The notes under the pieces are model-generated. The model ran no database searches and was not told the origin of the DNA. It saw only the letters and a list, made by a program, of their open reading frames with translations. A program made the position numbers and the translations under genes. Below, piece by piece: positions 27,671 to 43,951 of a stretch of 64,000 bases of DNA. Numbering within the stretch: position 1 is the stretch's first letter; each line of letters starts with the position of its first letter. Origin of the DNA: Mycobacterium adipatum (lineage in GTDB: Bacteria > Actinomycetota > Actinomycetes > Mycobacteriales > Mycobacteriaceae); contig NZ_CP015596.1 in assembly GCF_001644575.1 (NCBI RefSeq), positions 5,642,001 through 5,706,000 on the forward strand, written 5' to 3'.

Positions 27671-29163
27671 GAGTCGGACTGTGCGTGCCGGGTGCGGTCC
27701 TCGCGCACCGGCACTCCGTTGCGGCCGCTGATGTCCTGTGCGTAGAAGGCCGTCGAGTAGCCGACTCCACGGCCCAGGATCTCAAGTGCCGTGCGGTCGA
27801 TGTGGTCGAGGGTGTCGGTGGCCTTGTGATAGTTGGGATCGAACGGCTGGTCGGCGTTCCCGCCCCAGAGCTCGGCCTGCTCGGCGGTCATGTTCTCCTC
27901 GGCGCCGGAGAACAGTCCACCGGAGGGGATTCCGGCCTGGGTGAAGGCGTCGTAATCGGAGCGCCCGTCAAAGCTGGTGTCCCTGCCCGGCTTACCCGCA
28001 CCGTCGAGGTACCCGATCAGTAGGCGTTCGATCCCGGCGGAGCCCTCCGGTACCCGGGGGACGCTGCCGTCGGCCGCCGGTGGCGCGGACTGGTTTCCGT
28101 CATAGGTGAAGTAGCCCGGATTCGGCGAACCCACCATGTCGAAGTTCAGGTAGAGCGCGATGTCCTTGAGCGCCTCGGCATCCAGCCTGCCGACGTAGTC
28201 CGCCGAGCCCCGCAGGCCGAGTTCCTCGGCGCCCCAGAATCCGAAGCGGACCGCGTTCTGGACGTCCGGCGAGCTGCCCATCTGCAGCGCGGTCTCCAAC
28301 ACCGCGGCCACCCCCGAGCCGTTGTCGTTGATCCCCGGCCCCTCGGGCACGCTGTCCAGGTGGGCACCCACCATGACGACGTTCTCGGTGGATCCGGTCG
28401 TGGTCTGGGCGATCACGTTGCTGGTCTTCTTGACGTCGACACCGGCCGTGAGTTTGACGGTGGCCTCGCCGGGGTTGGCGCGCAAGCGGGCGCCCTCGGC
28501 CTCGGTGATCGCCAGGACCGGGATCTTGACCGTGGTCTTACTGCCGAGGGTGCCGCCGAATTCCTCGACCTTGCGGTCCTCGTTGTCGGCGATGAGCAGT
28601 GCGACCGCTCCCCGTTTGGCGGCGATGCCGGCCTTCTCGCCGAACTGACAGGTCCCGCGGTCCACCAGCACCACCGCCCCCTGTACCGGCAGGCCCTCGT
28701 AGTCGGCGTCGGCGCAGCCCGGGCTCTCGTCGGCGGGCGCGGCGACCAGAGGGCCGGACACACCCTGCGGATCGGTGCCGACCGTGAAGGACATGCCCTT
28801 GGCGCTGACCTTGCTGCCCGCCACCGTCACGTCGGGCTCCTCGGCGAACGGCTGCCGCACCTCGAACTCTTCGGTCTTGGCATCGAACCCCTTGTCACGC
28901 AACAGGTTCACCACGTAGTCGACACTGGCCTGATAGCCCGGCGTGCCCATGGCGCGGTTACCGCCGTGCTGATCGGCGATCTCCTGCAGCCGGGTCAGGT
29001 GTCCCATCATGGCGTCGATATGCAGGCTCTGAGCGATCTTCTCGGCGTACTCCGCCGGTGCCCGCGATGCCGCGTCCTCGGCGTCCCTGGCGCAGCCGCC
29101 GATCCCGACGGCGAGGGCGGCCACGGACAGCATGGCCACCAGGGACCGTGATCTGAACTGCAT
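27667..29163 (-). CDS. lpqL: LpqL-like lipoprotein aminopeptidase (M28)
   Basis: 498 residues, close to the 500 of M. tuberculosis LpqL (Rv0418). The signal peptide ends in a lipobox with Cys24 (VGIGGC). After a PA domain (about 130-240), the M28 zinc site is complete: His268 (GAHLDS), Asp280 (GINDNGSG), Glu313/Glu314 (WGAEELG), Asp342 (NFDMVG) and His446 (DPNYHKATDT). It should be an exported, membrane-anchored aminopeptidase releasing N-terminal residues from peptides. ATG at 29163 is chosen because it begins the signal peptide; the upstream in-frame extension is arginine-rich shadow sequence. Confidence 0.93.
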   Translation of the reverse strand: MQFRSRSLVAMLSVAALAVGIGGCARDAEDAASRAPAEYAEKIAQSLHIDAMMGHLTRLQEIADQHGGNRAMGTPGYQASVDYVVNLLRDKGFDAKTEEFEVRQPFAEEPDVTVAGSKVSAKGMSFTVGTDPQGVSGPLVAAPADESPGCADADYEGLPVQGAVVLVDRGTCQFGEKAGIAAKRGAVALLIADNEDRKVEEFGGTLGSKTTVKIPVLAITEAEGARLRANPGEATVKLTAGVDVKKTSNVIAQTTTGSTENVVMVGAHLDSVPEGPGINDNGSGVAAVLETALQMGSSPDVQNAVRFGFWGAEELGLRGSADYVGRLDAEALKDIALYLNFDMVGSPNPGYFTYDGNQSAPPAADGSVPRVPEGSAGIERLLIGYLDGAGKPGRDTSFDGRSDYDAFTQAGIPSGGLFSGAEENMTAEQAELWGGNADQPFDPNYHKATDTLDHIDRTALEILGRGVGYSTAFYAQDISGRNGVPVREDRTRHAQSDS

Positions 29164-29182
29164 GTGCCCCACGGTAGCCGAC

Positions 29183-29929
29183 TCACGGGTCCCGACGGGC
29201 CACGACGCCGACAGCCGCGGCGAACACCACCGCCGCCACCGCGGCGAAGTAGGCGGCCGAGCCCAGCGGGCCCCACCACATTGAAAAGGTCTGCAACCAC
29301 GGTATTTCGGTGAACGCATTGGCGTTGGCGAACGGCAGCAGCGGGCCGACTCGGGACCCGACGCCCGGGATGGCCCCGAGCAGCGGTTCCAGCACGAACG
29401 GCATCAGCAGCAGGATCGCGATGACGGCGGCGCTGTGCCGCAGCAGGGCGCCCAGTCCGACGGCCAGCAACGCGGCCAGCACGGCGTACAGCGTCACCGC
29501 CCCGACGGTGCGCCACGGTGCCAGGCCGGTGAGCGCCAGTTGCGCGCCCTGGCGCTCGTCGAGCATCGCCCGCACCAGCAGCAGCGATCCCAGCGACATC
29601 GCCGCGGCCAGAAACCCGGAGAACACCATGGTGACAACGGCTTTGGCGATCAGTACCCGAGAGCGCCGCGGGGTCGCCATGAATGTCGTACGGATCATCC
29701 CGGTCCGGTACTCCCCCGTCACGGTCAGCGCGGACAGGATCATCAGCACCGGGACGCCGAACATCGCCACCCCGAGTACCGCCCGGTCTGGGCTCACGAG
29801 GCTGTAGGGCAGCGCCGCGGCGGCCTGCACGGCGGCCAGACCCAGGCTGATTACGACCACGGTGAGCGTCAGCCACAGCGGTGACCGGGTGCTGGTGAGT
29901 TTGATGCGCTCGGCGGCGACGGTGCTCAT
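29183..29929 (-). CDS. ABC transporter permease
   Basis: 248 residues with six hydrophobic helices, in the ABC-2 style. It starts AAERIKLTSTRSPLW, the typical cytosolic amphipathic entry helix, and contains TGEYRTGMIRTTFMATPRR, a coupling loop common in actinobacterial ABC-2 permeases. The ATG overlaps the stop of the ATPase gene by four bases (ATGA), so they form one transporter. The substrate is unknown; drug-, lipid- or peptide-export systems share this form. The lpqL gene begins 19 bases downstream. Confidence 0.88.
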   Translation of the reverse strand: MSTVAAERIKLTSTRSPLWLTLTVVVISLGLAAVQAAAALPYSLVSPDRAVLGVAMFGVPVLMILSALTVTGEYRTGMIRTTFMATPRRSRVLIAKAVVTMVFSGFLAAAMSLGSLLLVRAMLDERQGAQLALTGLAPWRTVGAVTLYAVLAALLAVGLGALLRHSAAVIAILLLMPFVLEPLLGAIPGVGSRVGPLLPFANANAFTEIPWLQTFSMWWGPLGSAAYFAAVAAVVFAAAVGVVARRDP

Positions 29930-30809
29930 GATGAGCCCGCCCGATACTGCACGGCGCCGTCGGTGAGGTTCAGGTAGGCCTCCTCCAGCGACGCCCCCTG
30001 CGCGGTGAGTTCGTGCAACACGATGCCGTGCGCCGCGGCCAGCTCACCGACCTGTTCGGTGCTGCTGTCGTCGACCAGCAGCGCCGCACCGTCGCGGCGG
30101 GCACCGGGGAGCAGGGCGACCAACCGGTCGAGCTGCGGGCTGCGCACCCGCACGGTGCCGCCCTGATTGACGAAGTCGGCCATCGTGGTGGCGGCGATCA
30201 GCCGACCCCGCCCGATCACCAGCACCCGGTCGGCGGTGTTGGCCATCTCGGCCAGCAGATGGCTGGACACGAACACGGTCCGGCCCTCGGCGGCGAGACC
30301 CCGCATCAGGGTCCTGATCCAGCGGATACCCTCGGGGTCCAGCCCGTTGACCGGTTCGTCGAACAGCAGCACCGACGGGTCGCCGAGCAGCGCCGCCGCG
30401 ATGCCGAGGCGCTGCAGCATGCCCAGCGAGTACGTGCCGGCCTGTTTACCGGCGGCGTCGGTCAGCCCGACCTCGGCGAGCACCTCGTCGACCCTGCGTA
30501 GCGGGATCCGGTTGGTCGCGGCGATCCACCGCAGGTGCGCCCGCGCGGTCCGGTTCGGGTGCACCTGCCGGGCGTCGAGCAGCGCGCCGACGGTGCGTAA
30601 CGGGTGCTTGTGTTCGCGATAGGGCCGCCCGGCGACGGTCACGGTACCGGCGCTGGGCCGGTCCAGCCCGACGATCATCCGCATGGTGGTGGACTTGCCC
30701 GCGCCGTTGGGCCCGAGGAACCCGGTCACCACACCGGGCTCGACGCTGCAGGTCAGTTCGTCGACGGCGCGCACCTGGCCGAAAGTTTTTGTCAGACCGG
30801 TCAGTTCGA

Positions 30810-30813
<4 letters not shown>
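29926..30813 (-). CDS. ABC transporter ATP-binding protein
   Basis: 295 residues from ATG at 30813. Walker A GPNGAGKST (about 35-43), a signature-like YSLGMLQRLGIA, Walker B VLLFDEP and the switch His in SSHLLAEM are all present. A C-terminal domain of about 80 residues after the nucleotide-binding fold is typical of ABC-2 export ATPases. It pairs with the downstream permease (four-base overlap), and its own start overlaps the SGNH hydrolase stop by four bases. Longer in-frame extension upstream is a shadow of the hydrolase gene. Confidence 0.93.
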
Positions 30814-32525
<1,712 letters not shown>

Positions 32526-32533
32526 GTCGCCCC

Positions 32534-33538
32534 TCAATGTGTCGCCAGTGCTGCAAGTTCGGTGGCGATCCGCTCCGCCGTCCAGGGCGCCAGCAGGAAA
32601 CCGTTACGTCCGTGACCGGTGGCTGCCAGCGTCCGCTCGTCGAGCCTACCGACCAGCGGCAGACCATCCGGTGTCATCGGCCGTAGCCCGGCCGCACATT
32701 CGGCCAGTTCGTACTCCCCCAGTGCGGGGATCACCGCACAGGCATCGTCGAGCAGGTCCCGCACGCCGCGGACCACCGGGGCAGTGTCCCGGCCGTGCTC
32801 GTATTGGGTGGCGCCCACCACCACGCCGTCACCGCGCGGCACCAGATATACCGGCCGCCCGTGCACACGTGCACGGATGACTCTCTGCGGCAACGGCATA
32901 CACCCCTTGCGCCAACGCAGCCGCAGCACCTCGCCCTTGACCGGGTGCACCGCGAGACCGGGCCAGAGGGCGGGCGCGTCGATACCGTTAGCGATCACCC
33001 GCTGATCGGTGTCCACCGCGGCGAGTTCGGTCACCGGCGGCGCCCACTGCACACCGAGCTCTGCACAGGCCCGCTCCAGGGCGCTCACCAGCGCCCGGTT
33101 GTCCACGGCCAGTTCGGTTTCGGCGCAGAACCCGTGCCGGATCCCCTGGGCCAGCAGCGGCTCCACATCGCGGGCAGCGGTCGTGACCGTCACCGGGTGC
33201 CCCTGCTCGGACAACCAGTCGGCCACCGTCTTGAGGTCCGCGACATCGGCCCGGTCGACCGCCACCACCAGTGACTCATGGGCGGTCACCACGTCGGCGG
33301 GCAGCCCGTCCAGGAACCCGGTATGCCAGAGCTTGAGCGATTCCAGGCCCATCGCCAGCAGGGCCTCTTCCCCCGGCCAGCCCTCGCTGTGCGGGGCCAG
33401 CATGCCGCCGGCCACCCAGGAGGCGCCACGCGCCTCGGTCCGGTGCACGCGCACCGACCACCCGTCCTGGGCGGCGCGCCGAGCCACGGACAGGCCGATG
33501 ACACCACCGCCGATCACGGCAAGAGTTCCCGCCACCAT
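32534..33538 (-). CDS. thiO: Glycine oxidase
   Basis: 334 residues, an FAD-dependent DAO-type oxidase that turns glycine into dehydroglycine for thiazole synthesis. The N-terminal FAD motif is VIGGGVIGLSVARRA, and the C-terminal RPMTPDGLPLVG and GHGRNGFLLAP regions are typical of ThiO. ATG at 33538 is chosen because GGAGAGG sits just before it; the ATG at 33559 lies inside the riboswitch. It heads the thiO-thiS-thiG order seen in Rv0415-Rv0417. Confidence 0.95.
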   Translation of the reverse strand: MVAGTLAVIGGGVIGLSVARRAAQDGWSVRVHRTEARGASWVAGGMLAPHSEGWPGEEALLAMGLESLKLWHTGFLDGLPADVVTAHESLVVAVDRADVADLKTVADWLSEQGHPVTVTTAARDVEPLLAQGIRHGFCAETELAVDNRALVSALERACAELGVQWAPPVTELAAVDTDQRVIANGIDAPALWPGLAVHPVKGEVLRLRWRKGCMPLPQRVIRARVHGRPVYLVPRGDGVVVGATQYEHGRDTAPVVRGVRDLLDDACAVIPALGEYELAECAAGLRPMTPDGLPLVGRLDERTLAATGHGRNGFLLAPWTAERIATELAALATH

Positions 33539-33540
33539 GT

Positions 33541-33634
33541 CCTCTCCCTTCGCCGGCATGACCCGGATCAGGTACGACGGTCAGGGCCGGTCGTAGGCCC
33601 ACTCTCAGTCCCCGGTCCCGGGACTCCCGTGTTC
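33541..33634 (-). promoter_or_regulatory. TPP riboswitch upstream of thiO
   Basis: Read on the minus strand the leader has ACACGGGAGT from 33632, CTGAGAG in the middle, then ACCTGATCCGGGTCATG and CCGGCGAAGGGAG ending at 33544. These are the conserved TPP-aptamer elements in order. As at thiC, the final AGGGAG doubles as the ribosome binding site of the thiO start at 33538. Control of translation initiation is the simplest model; no terminator stem is visible between aptamer and gene. Confidence 0.93.
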
Positions 33635-33640
33635 AGCTGA

Positions 33641-33647
33641 AACAATA
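33641..33647. promoter_or_regulatory. Overlapping divergent -10 boxes, thiO and thiE
   Basis: On the minus strand TATTGT (33647-33642) fits TANNNT and would start RNA near 33634, the first base of the thiO riboswitch. On the plus strand AACAAT (33641-33646) lies six bases before the thiE GTG and would give a leaderless mRNA. The same few bases would serve both directions. Inferred from spacing only. Confidence 0.4.
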
Positions 33648-33652
33648 CGCCG

Positions 33653-34324
33653 GTGCCCGGCCCTCTCGAACGACTGACCACCGCCTCGCTCTACCTGTGC
33701 ACCGATGCCCGGCGTGAGCGCGGCGACCTGGCCGAATTCGCGGACGCGGCGCTGGCCGGCGGGGTGGACATCATCCAGCTGCGCGACAAGGGCTCGGCCG
33801 GCGAACGGCAGTTCGGCCCGTTGGAGGCCCGCCAGGAACTCGACGCGCTGGCGGTGCTTGCCGACGCGGCCCAGCGGCACGGCGCCTTGCTGGCGGTCAA
33901 CGACCGTGCCGATATCGCACGGGCGGCCGCGGCCGATGTGCTGCACCTCGGTCAGGACGATCTGCCACTCGACATCGCCCGCGAGATCATCGGCGGGCGT
34001 CCGGTGATCGGGCGCTCCACCCACGACGCCGCCCAGGTCGCCGCGGCGATCGACGAGCCGGTGGACTACTTCTGTGTCGGGCCGTGCTGGCCGACCCCGA
34101 CCAAACCGGGGCGCACCGCGCCCGGGCTGGATCTGGTCCGCCAGGCTGCCGCGCTGGCTCCGGACAAGCCATGGTTCGCCATCGGCGGGATCGACGAGCA
34201 GCGACTGCCGATGGTCGTGGCGGCCGGCGCCCGCCGGGTGGTGGTGGTTCGCGCGATCACCGCAGCCGAGGATCCACAGGCCGCGGCCCTGGCCCTCAAG
34301 AAAGCAATGGGATCCCGGCCGTAA
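33653..34324 (+). CDS. thiE: Thiamine-phosphate synthase
   Basis: 223 residues. ThiE joins HMP-pyrophosphate and thiazole phosphate to thiamine phosphate. The TIM-barrel signatures are IIQLRDKG (about 40-47), [39 protein letters not shown] and AIGGIDEQ. The start is GTG at 33653 with no ribosome binding site; AACAAT six bases upstream may be a -10 for leaderless transcription. It has no riboswitch of its own, unlike thiC and the divergent thiO. The 3' end overlaps mutT3 by 29 bases. Orthologue of Rv0414c. Confidence 0.96.
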   Translation: MPGPLERLTTASLYLCTDARRERGDLAEFADAALAGGVDIIQLRDKGSAGERQFGPLEARQELDALAVLADAAQRHGALLAVNDRADIARAAAADVLHLGQDDLPLDIAREIIGGRPVIGRSTHDAAQVAAAIDEPVDYFCVGPCWPTPTKPGRTAPGLDLVRQAAALAPDKPWFAIGGIDEQRLPMVVAAGARRVVVVRAITAAEDPQAAALALKKAMGSRP

Positions 34325-34808
34325 CGACGCGCAGCCGCTCCCAGCTGGCGGCGAAACCGGGATGCAACGGCAGGTCGGCGACCTCGTGCTCGGCGACCCA
34401 GCGCAGCTCCGAGCTCTCCCGGTTCGGGACGGTGCGCAGCTGTTCGGTGGCATCGGCGATCACGGTGGTGTAGCTCCAGCCCGGCACCTCATGGGTGACG
34501 ACGGTCGTTCGCACCGTCATGAGGTCGGCCTGCACTCCGGTTTCTTCCAAGGCCTCCCGCACCGCGGCTTCCTCGACGGACTCGTGGCTGTCACGCGCCC
34601 CACCCGGTAGTGCCCAGGTGCCGCCCTGGTGGCTCCACGGCGCTCGATGCTGAAGCAGCACGGCGAAGGTACCGTCGGGACCGGGCGCGCGCAGCAGCAG
34701 TCCGGCTGCCCCGTGACGTCCCCAGAAATGGCCGCCACCCTCCGATATCACCCAACCGTCACCGTCACCGCGCACGACTTCAGAATAGGGGCTCGCGAAT
34801 TCCCACAC
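34296..34808 (-). CDS. mutT3: NUDIX hydrolase MutT3
   Basis: 170 residues. The NUDIX box spans [20 protein letters not shown] plus ETGV (about residues 79-102) and fits Gx5Ex7REUxEExGU. It hydrolyses nucleoside diphosphates linked to another moiety; mycobacterial MutT3 is assigned to cleaning oxidised guanine nucleotides. GTG at 34808 is taken because GGAGTG lies five bases before it; GTG at 34775 (VRGDGDG) is the alternative. Convergent overlap with thiE and divergence from glnX match Rv0413 in M. tuberculosis. Confidence 0.9.
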   Translation of the reverse strand: MWEFASPYSEVVRGDGDGWVISEGGGHFWGRHGAAGLLLRAPGPDGTFAVLLQHRAPWSHQGGTWALPGGARDSHESVEEAAVREALEETGVQADLMTVRTTVVTHEVPGWSYTTVIADATEQLRTVPNRESSELRWVAEHEVADLPLHPGFAASWERLRVVTAGIPLLS

Positions 34809-34861
34809 GTCACTCCAATGTCTCTTAGACTTCTTAGAAACACCGAGGAGGTCGCCAACAC

Positions 34862-36180
34862 GTGACCGTGGAGTTGGCACACCCGTCGACCGAACCGCTG
34901 GCATCACGTTCGCCGACCAATCCCGTGCACCCGCGCTGGTCGTTCCTGTGGACCACCCCCGGGCGCATCCTGACCATCGGTGTCGTGCTGTCGGCCCTCG
35001 TGATCGCGTGTGCCTTCGCGACGTCGACCACGATCAACGACCGTCAGGAAGCACTCACCACGGTGCTCGACCACAGCGAGCCGCTGGCCTTCGCGGCCGG
35101 TCAGCTCTACACCACGTTGTCGGTGGCCGACGCGGCCGCCGCCACCGCGTTCATCGCCGGTGCCGAACCGCAGGATGTCCGGCAGCGCTACGAGCAGGCC
35201 ATCACCGACGCGTCGGTCGCAGTCACCCGCGCCTCCGCCGGACTGACCACCGAACCGATGATCGAGCTGCTGGGCCGGGTCAACGCCGAACTGGCGGTCT
35301 ACACCGGGCTGGTGGAGACCGCCCGCACCAACAACCGCGCCGGTAATCCGGTGGGCTCGTCCTATCTGTCCGAGGCTTCGGCGTTGATGCAATCCCAGAT
35401 CCTGCCTGACGCCCAACGGCTCTACGAGGCAACCTCGGCGCGGGTGGACGCCGAGACGACGGCGTCGACCCGTATCCCGGCGCCGGTCATCCTGGTGGTG
35501 CTGGCCACCGTGATGTTCGGGCTGTTCGCCAACAGATGGCTGACCAAGCGGACCCGGCGGCGGATCAACATCGGCTTCGTGGCCGGCGGACTGGCCGTCC
35601 TGATTATGGTGGTGTGGGTGGGCACCGCACTCGTCATCTCCACCTCGGACAGCCGCAGTGCCAAAAACACTGCGGCACAATCGCTCAAGACGGTGACCAC
35701 GATGGCCATCACCGCGCAGCAGGCGCGCGCCGACGAGACGCTGGCGCTGGTCCGCCGTGGCGACGAGGACGTGCGCAAGCAGTCCTACTACCAGCGCATG
35801 GACAGCATGCAGCAGCAGCTGGACACGTTCTTGAGGGCCGACAACGGTATCGACAAGGACGATCTGAGCGGGGCCGGAGACCTGCTGCGCAAGTGGCGGG
35901 CATCCAATGACCGGATCAACGCCTACATCGCCGTCGGCGACTATCAGGCCGCCACCCAGGTGGCGCTGGGCACCGGCGAGGACAACTCCACGCCGGCGTT
36001 CAGCAGCCTCGACGCCGCGCTGGCCAAGGCCATCGAGGAGAGCCGCGGCCAGCTGCGCACCGATATCGTCAACGCCCGCCGGGTGCTGTCGGGGGCGACC
36101 GTCGGCGCCGCGGTGCTCAGCATCATCGCGGCACTCGCGGTGGCGCTCGGGCTGTGGCCGCGGCTCAGCGAGTACCGGTG

Positions 36181-36181
<1 letters not shown>
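34862..36181 (+). CDS. glnX: GlnX, membrane sensor partner of GlnH and PknG
   Basis: 439 residues from GTG, ten bases after GAGGAGG. Four membrane helices are seen, near 36-57, 201-221, 230-255 and 408-432. They enclose two extracytoplasmic helical domains (about 58-200 and 256-407), an arrangement like four-helix-bundle sensor domains. In mycobacteria GlnX (Rv0412c) links the amino-acid-binding lipoprotein GlnH to the kinase PknG and so signals aspartate/glutamate availability. The three genes are consecutive here, with a one-base overlap to glnH. Confidence 0.93.
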
Positions 36182-40541
<4,360 letters not shown>

Positions 40542-40545
<4 letters not shown>

Positions 40546-42659
40546 TGCCGGGCCGCCTGGATCGCGGTGATCGCCACCGTGTTCACGATGTCCTCCACCA
40601 GGGCTCCCCGGGACAGGTCGTTGACCGGCTTGTTCAGTCCCTGCAACACCGGTCCGATCGCGATGGCACCGGCGCTGCGCTGCACCGCCTTGTAGGTGTT
40701 GTTGCCCGTGTTGAGGTCCGGGAAGATCAGCACGGTGGCCCGGCCCGCCACCTCCGAACCCGGCATCTTGGTCTGTGCGGTCGACGGATCCACCGCCGCG
40801 TCGTACTGGATCGGTCCTTCCACCAGAAGTTCCGGTTGCCGCTCGCGCACCAGTTCGGTTGCCGCTCTGACCTTGTCGACGTCTGCACCGGTACCGGAGC
40901 TGCCCGTCGAATACGACAGCATGGCAACCCGCGGATCGATGCCGAACTGGGCGGCGGTGCGCGCCGACGAGATGGCGATGTCGGCGAGTTGTTCGGCCGT
41001 CGGGTCCGGCACGATCGCGCAGTCGCCGTAGGCCAGCACCCGGTCCGCCAGACACATCAGGAAGATGCTGGAGACCGTGCTGACACCGGGTGCGGTCTTG
41101 ATGATCTCGAAGGCCGGGCGGACGGTGTGCGCGGTGGTGTGCCTGGCCCCGGAGACCATCCCGTCGACCATGTCGTTGTGGACCAGCATCGTGCCGAAAT
41201 AGGAGACGTCGGAGATGATCTCGCGGGCCTGGTCGACGGTGACACCCTTGTGGCTGCGCAGCTGCGCATACTGTTCGGCAAACCCGTCGCACAGGTCGCT
41301 GGTGCGGGGGTCGAGCACGGTGGCGGCGGCCAGGTCCACGCCCAGTTCGGCGGCCCGGGCGCGGACCGTCTTCTCCTCGCCCAGAATGGTCAAGTCGGCC
41401 ACCCGGCGCGCCAGCAGACGTCCGGCCGCACGCAGGATCCGGTCGTCGTCGCCTTCGGGCAGCACGATCCGCTGCACGTCGGCGCGGGCCTGGTCGATCA
41501 GCTGATAGGTGAACATCTGTGGCGTGGTGACCGTGGGGATCGGAATCGACAGCGTGTCAAGCAGATCCGCGGTATCGACATAGCGCTCCATCAACGCCAG
41601 CGCGGTGTCGACCTTGCGATGGGAATCGACGGTCACCCGCCCGCGGGCGGAGGCGACGGCACGCGCGGTGTCATAGGTACCCAGTTCGGTACTGATGATC
41701 GGCAGCCGCGTGCCCAGGCCCTCCACCAGCCGGGCAACCTCCGGGTGCAGCGGCAACCCACCGTTGAGGATGACACAGGACAGGGACGGGAACCCCGCCG
41801 CCGCATGCGCACCCATCACTGCCATCACCACGTCGGAACGATCGCCGGGGGTGATGACGGCCATGCCGTCGTGCAGCCGTTCCAGTACATGCTCGGCGGT
41901 CATCCCCGCCACCAGGACGCTCATCGCCTCGCGGATCAGCGACTGCTCGTCACCGCCGGTGAGCTCGCCGTGCACGGCCGCCCGCAACTCCGCCACCGAG
42001 GGTGCCACCAACAGCGGTTCCTCGGGCAGTACGTAGCTCGCGGGCACCAGCTCCGAGAGCTGCGCCAGCGCCTCGGCCACCGCGGTCAATTGATCGGGAT
42101 CGCAGCGGTTGGCCACCACGGCCGCGGTGTGCGCATGCTGGCCGGCCAGTTCCGCCAGGCAGACCTCGACGGCCTGCGCGACCTCGGCGGGGGTGCGGTC
42201 CTTGGCCTTCACCGCGAGCACCACGGGTGCGCCGAGGTTGACCGCTATCCGCGCGTTCATGCTCAGCTCACTGGGTGCCGCCACGTCGGTGTAGTCGCTG
42301 CCGACGATGAGCACCGCATCGCTGCGGTCGGCGACGCGATGGAACCGCTCGACGATCTCGGCGATGGCCGCCTCGGGATCCTCGTGCAGCTGCCGATAGC
42401 TGACGCCGGCGCACTCCTGATAGGTGAGCCCGGCGGTCGCCTGCGACAACAGCAGCTCCAGGATGTAGTCGCGCTCCCCCTCGGCGTCACCGGGTGAGCC
42501 CGGCGAGGGGGCAGCCTCACGATGTTCGAGCCGGGTGATCGGCCGGAACACCGCGACCCTGGCGACGGTGGCCGTCAGCTTGTGCAGGATCCCCAGGGCG
42601 ATGGTGGACTTTCCGGTGTCACCCTCGGGCGACGCGATGTAGATGGCCGAAGCGGTCAC
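40542..42659 (-). CDS. pta: Phosphate acetyltransferase
   Basis: 705 residues, the long form of Pta. An N-terminal P-loop-like domain ([13 protein letters not shown], about 8-20) and a central DRTGG domain precede the C-terminal catalytic PTA domain (about 375-700), with [27 protein letters not shown] and SYSTGSSG. It converts acetyl-CoA and phosphate to acetyl phosphate. The start overlaps the phospho-lyase gene stop by four bases (ATGA), so in this organism acetate metabolism is coupled to the amino-alcohol locus upstream. Orthologue of Rv0408. Confidence 0.96.
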
Positions 42660-43942
42660 TCGGCCAAGCTTGCCAGCACCTCACCGAATTCGGCAACGAA
42701 GCGGTCCACGTCGGACATCGAGAACACCAACGGCGGCCTGACCTTGAGCACATTGCCGTGCGCCCCGCACACCGATATCAGCACCCGGCGCTCGCGCATG
42801 GCGTTGACGATCCAGCGGGCCGCCGCGCGGTCGGGATGGCCGTCGGCGTCGAGCACCTCCACACCGAGGTACAGCCCGGCACCGCGCACCTCTCCGATGC
42901 GCGGATTCTCGGCGGTCAGTCGGGTCACCTCGGCGCGCAGATCACCGCCCACCGCGGCCGCGTTGGCGATCAGCTGTTCACCCTCGATGACGTCCAAGAC
43001 GGCGGCCGCGGCCGCCATCGACACCGGGTTGCCGCCGAAGGTATTGAAATAGGGCACCTCGTTGGCAAAGCCGGCCAACACATCGCCGCGCGCCACCATC
43101 GCCGCGACCGGCATCCCGTTGGCCATCGGCTTACCCATCGTCACGAGCTCGGGCACCACCCCGTGGCGGGAGAAACCCCACATCCCCGCCCCGGTGCGCC
43201 CGAAGCCCGGCTGCACTTCGTCGGCGATCAGCACACCGCCGGCGGCACGCACCGCGGACACCGCCGGCGCCAGCACCAACGGGTCGGGGTAGATGCCGTC
43301 GGAGGAGAAGATGGTGTCCACGATCAACGCGCTCACGCCGAAACCGTTCTCCCGCAGGTCGGCGATGGCCGCGGCGATCTCGGCCGGCTCCAGCTGCGGC
43401 GACACCGTGCGTACATGTGGCCCCAGGCTGGTGCGACCTCCGATGGACGGCGAAATGGCATTCACCGCAGCCGTATTGCCGTGATAGGCCTCCTCGGTGA
43501 CGATGATGCCGGTGGCCCCGGTGTGCATGGCCGCCACCCGCAGGGCCAGATCGTTGACTTCAGATCCGGTGCAGGCGTACATGATCTGGTAGGAGCCGCC
43601 GGGGCCCGGATCGGGGAAGGTCGCCAGCAGGCGCTGGGAGTAGTCCACGATCCCTTCGTGCAGATACCGGGTGTGGGTGTTGAGGGTGCTCAACTGTCTC
43701 GTCACGGCGTCGATCACGTGCGGATGGCAGTGCCCGACGCTGGCGACGTTGTTGTAGGCGTCAAGATAGTCATTGCCGTCTGCGTCGAACAGCTTCGTCC
43801 CCGAGGCCCGGACCAGATGAACGGGCTTCTCGTAGAACAACCGGTAGGCGGGCCCGAGGACTCGGTTCCGAGCAGCTATCAGGGGGTCGTCCAGCTGACC
43901 ACCCTGATAGCTGTTGGAATCCATGATGTTGGAAAAGGACAT
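42656..43942 (-). CDS. Class III transaminase-fold PLP enzyme, phospho-lyase (AGXT2L) type
   Basis: 428 residues. PLP lysine Lys271 lies in VTMGKPMANGMP and the PLP-ring Asp241 in IADEVQPGFGR. YLDAYNNVASVGHCHP and CTGSEVNDLALR closely resemble the AGXT2L group. Those enzymes are not aminotransferases; they split phosphoethanolamine or phosphohydroxylysine into aldehyde, ammonia and phosphate. A kinase of the APH/hydroxylysine-kinase class is in the same locus, supporting this reading over simple transamination. It is ten bases after the permease gene and overlaps pta by four bases. Confidence 0.87.
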   Translation of the reverse strand: MSFSNIMDSNSYQGGQLDDPLIAARNRVLGPAYRLFYEKPVHLVRASGTKLFDADGNDYLDAYNNVASVGHCHPHVIDAVTRQLSTLNTHTRYLHEGIVDYSQRLLATFPDPGPGGSYQIMYACTGSEVNDLALRVAAMHTGATGIIVTEEAYHGNTAAVNAISPSIGGRTSLGPHVRTVSPQLEPAEIAAAIADLRENGFGVSALIVDTIFSSDGIYPDPLVLAPAVSAVRAAGGVLIADEVQPGFGRTGAGMWGFSRHGVVPELVTMGKPMANGMPVAAMVARGDVLAGFANEVPYFNTFGGNPVSMAAAAAVLDVIEGEQLIANAAAVGGDLRAEVTRLTAENPRIGEVRGAGLYLGVEVLDADGHPDRAAARWIVNAMRERRVLISVCGAHGNVLKVRPPLVFSMSDVDRFVAEFGEVLASLAE

Positions 43943-43951
43943 GATTCGTCG

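Noticed and set aside
29164..29319. N-terminal extension of lpqL to 29319
   Set aside because: It would place 52 Arg/Trp/Pro-rich residues before a perfect signal peptide and lipobox, and would run into the permease gene.
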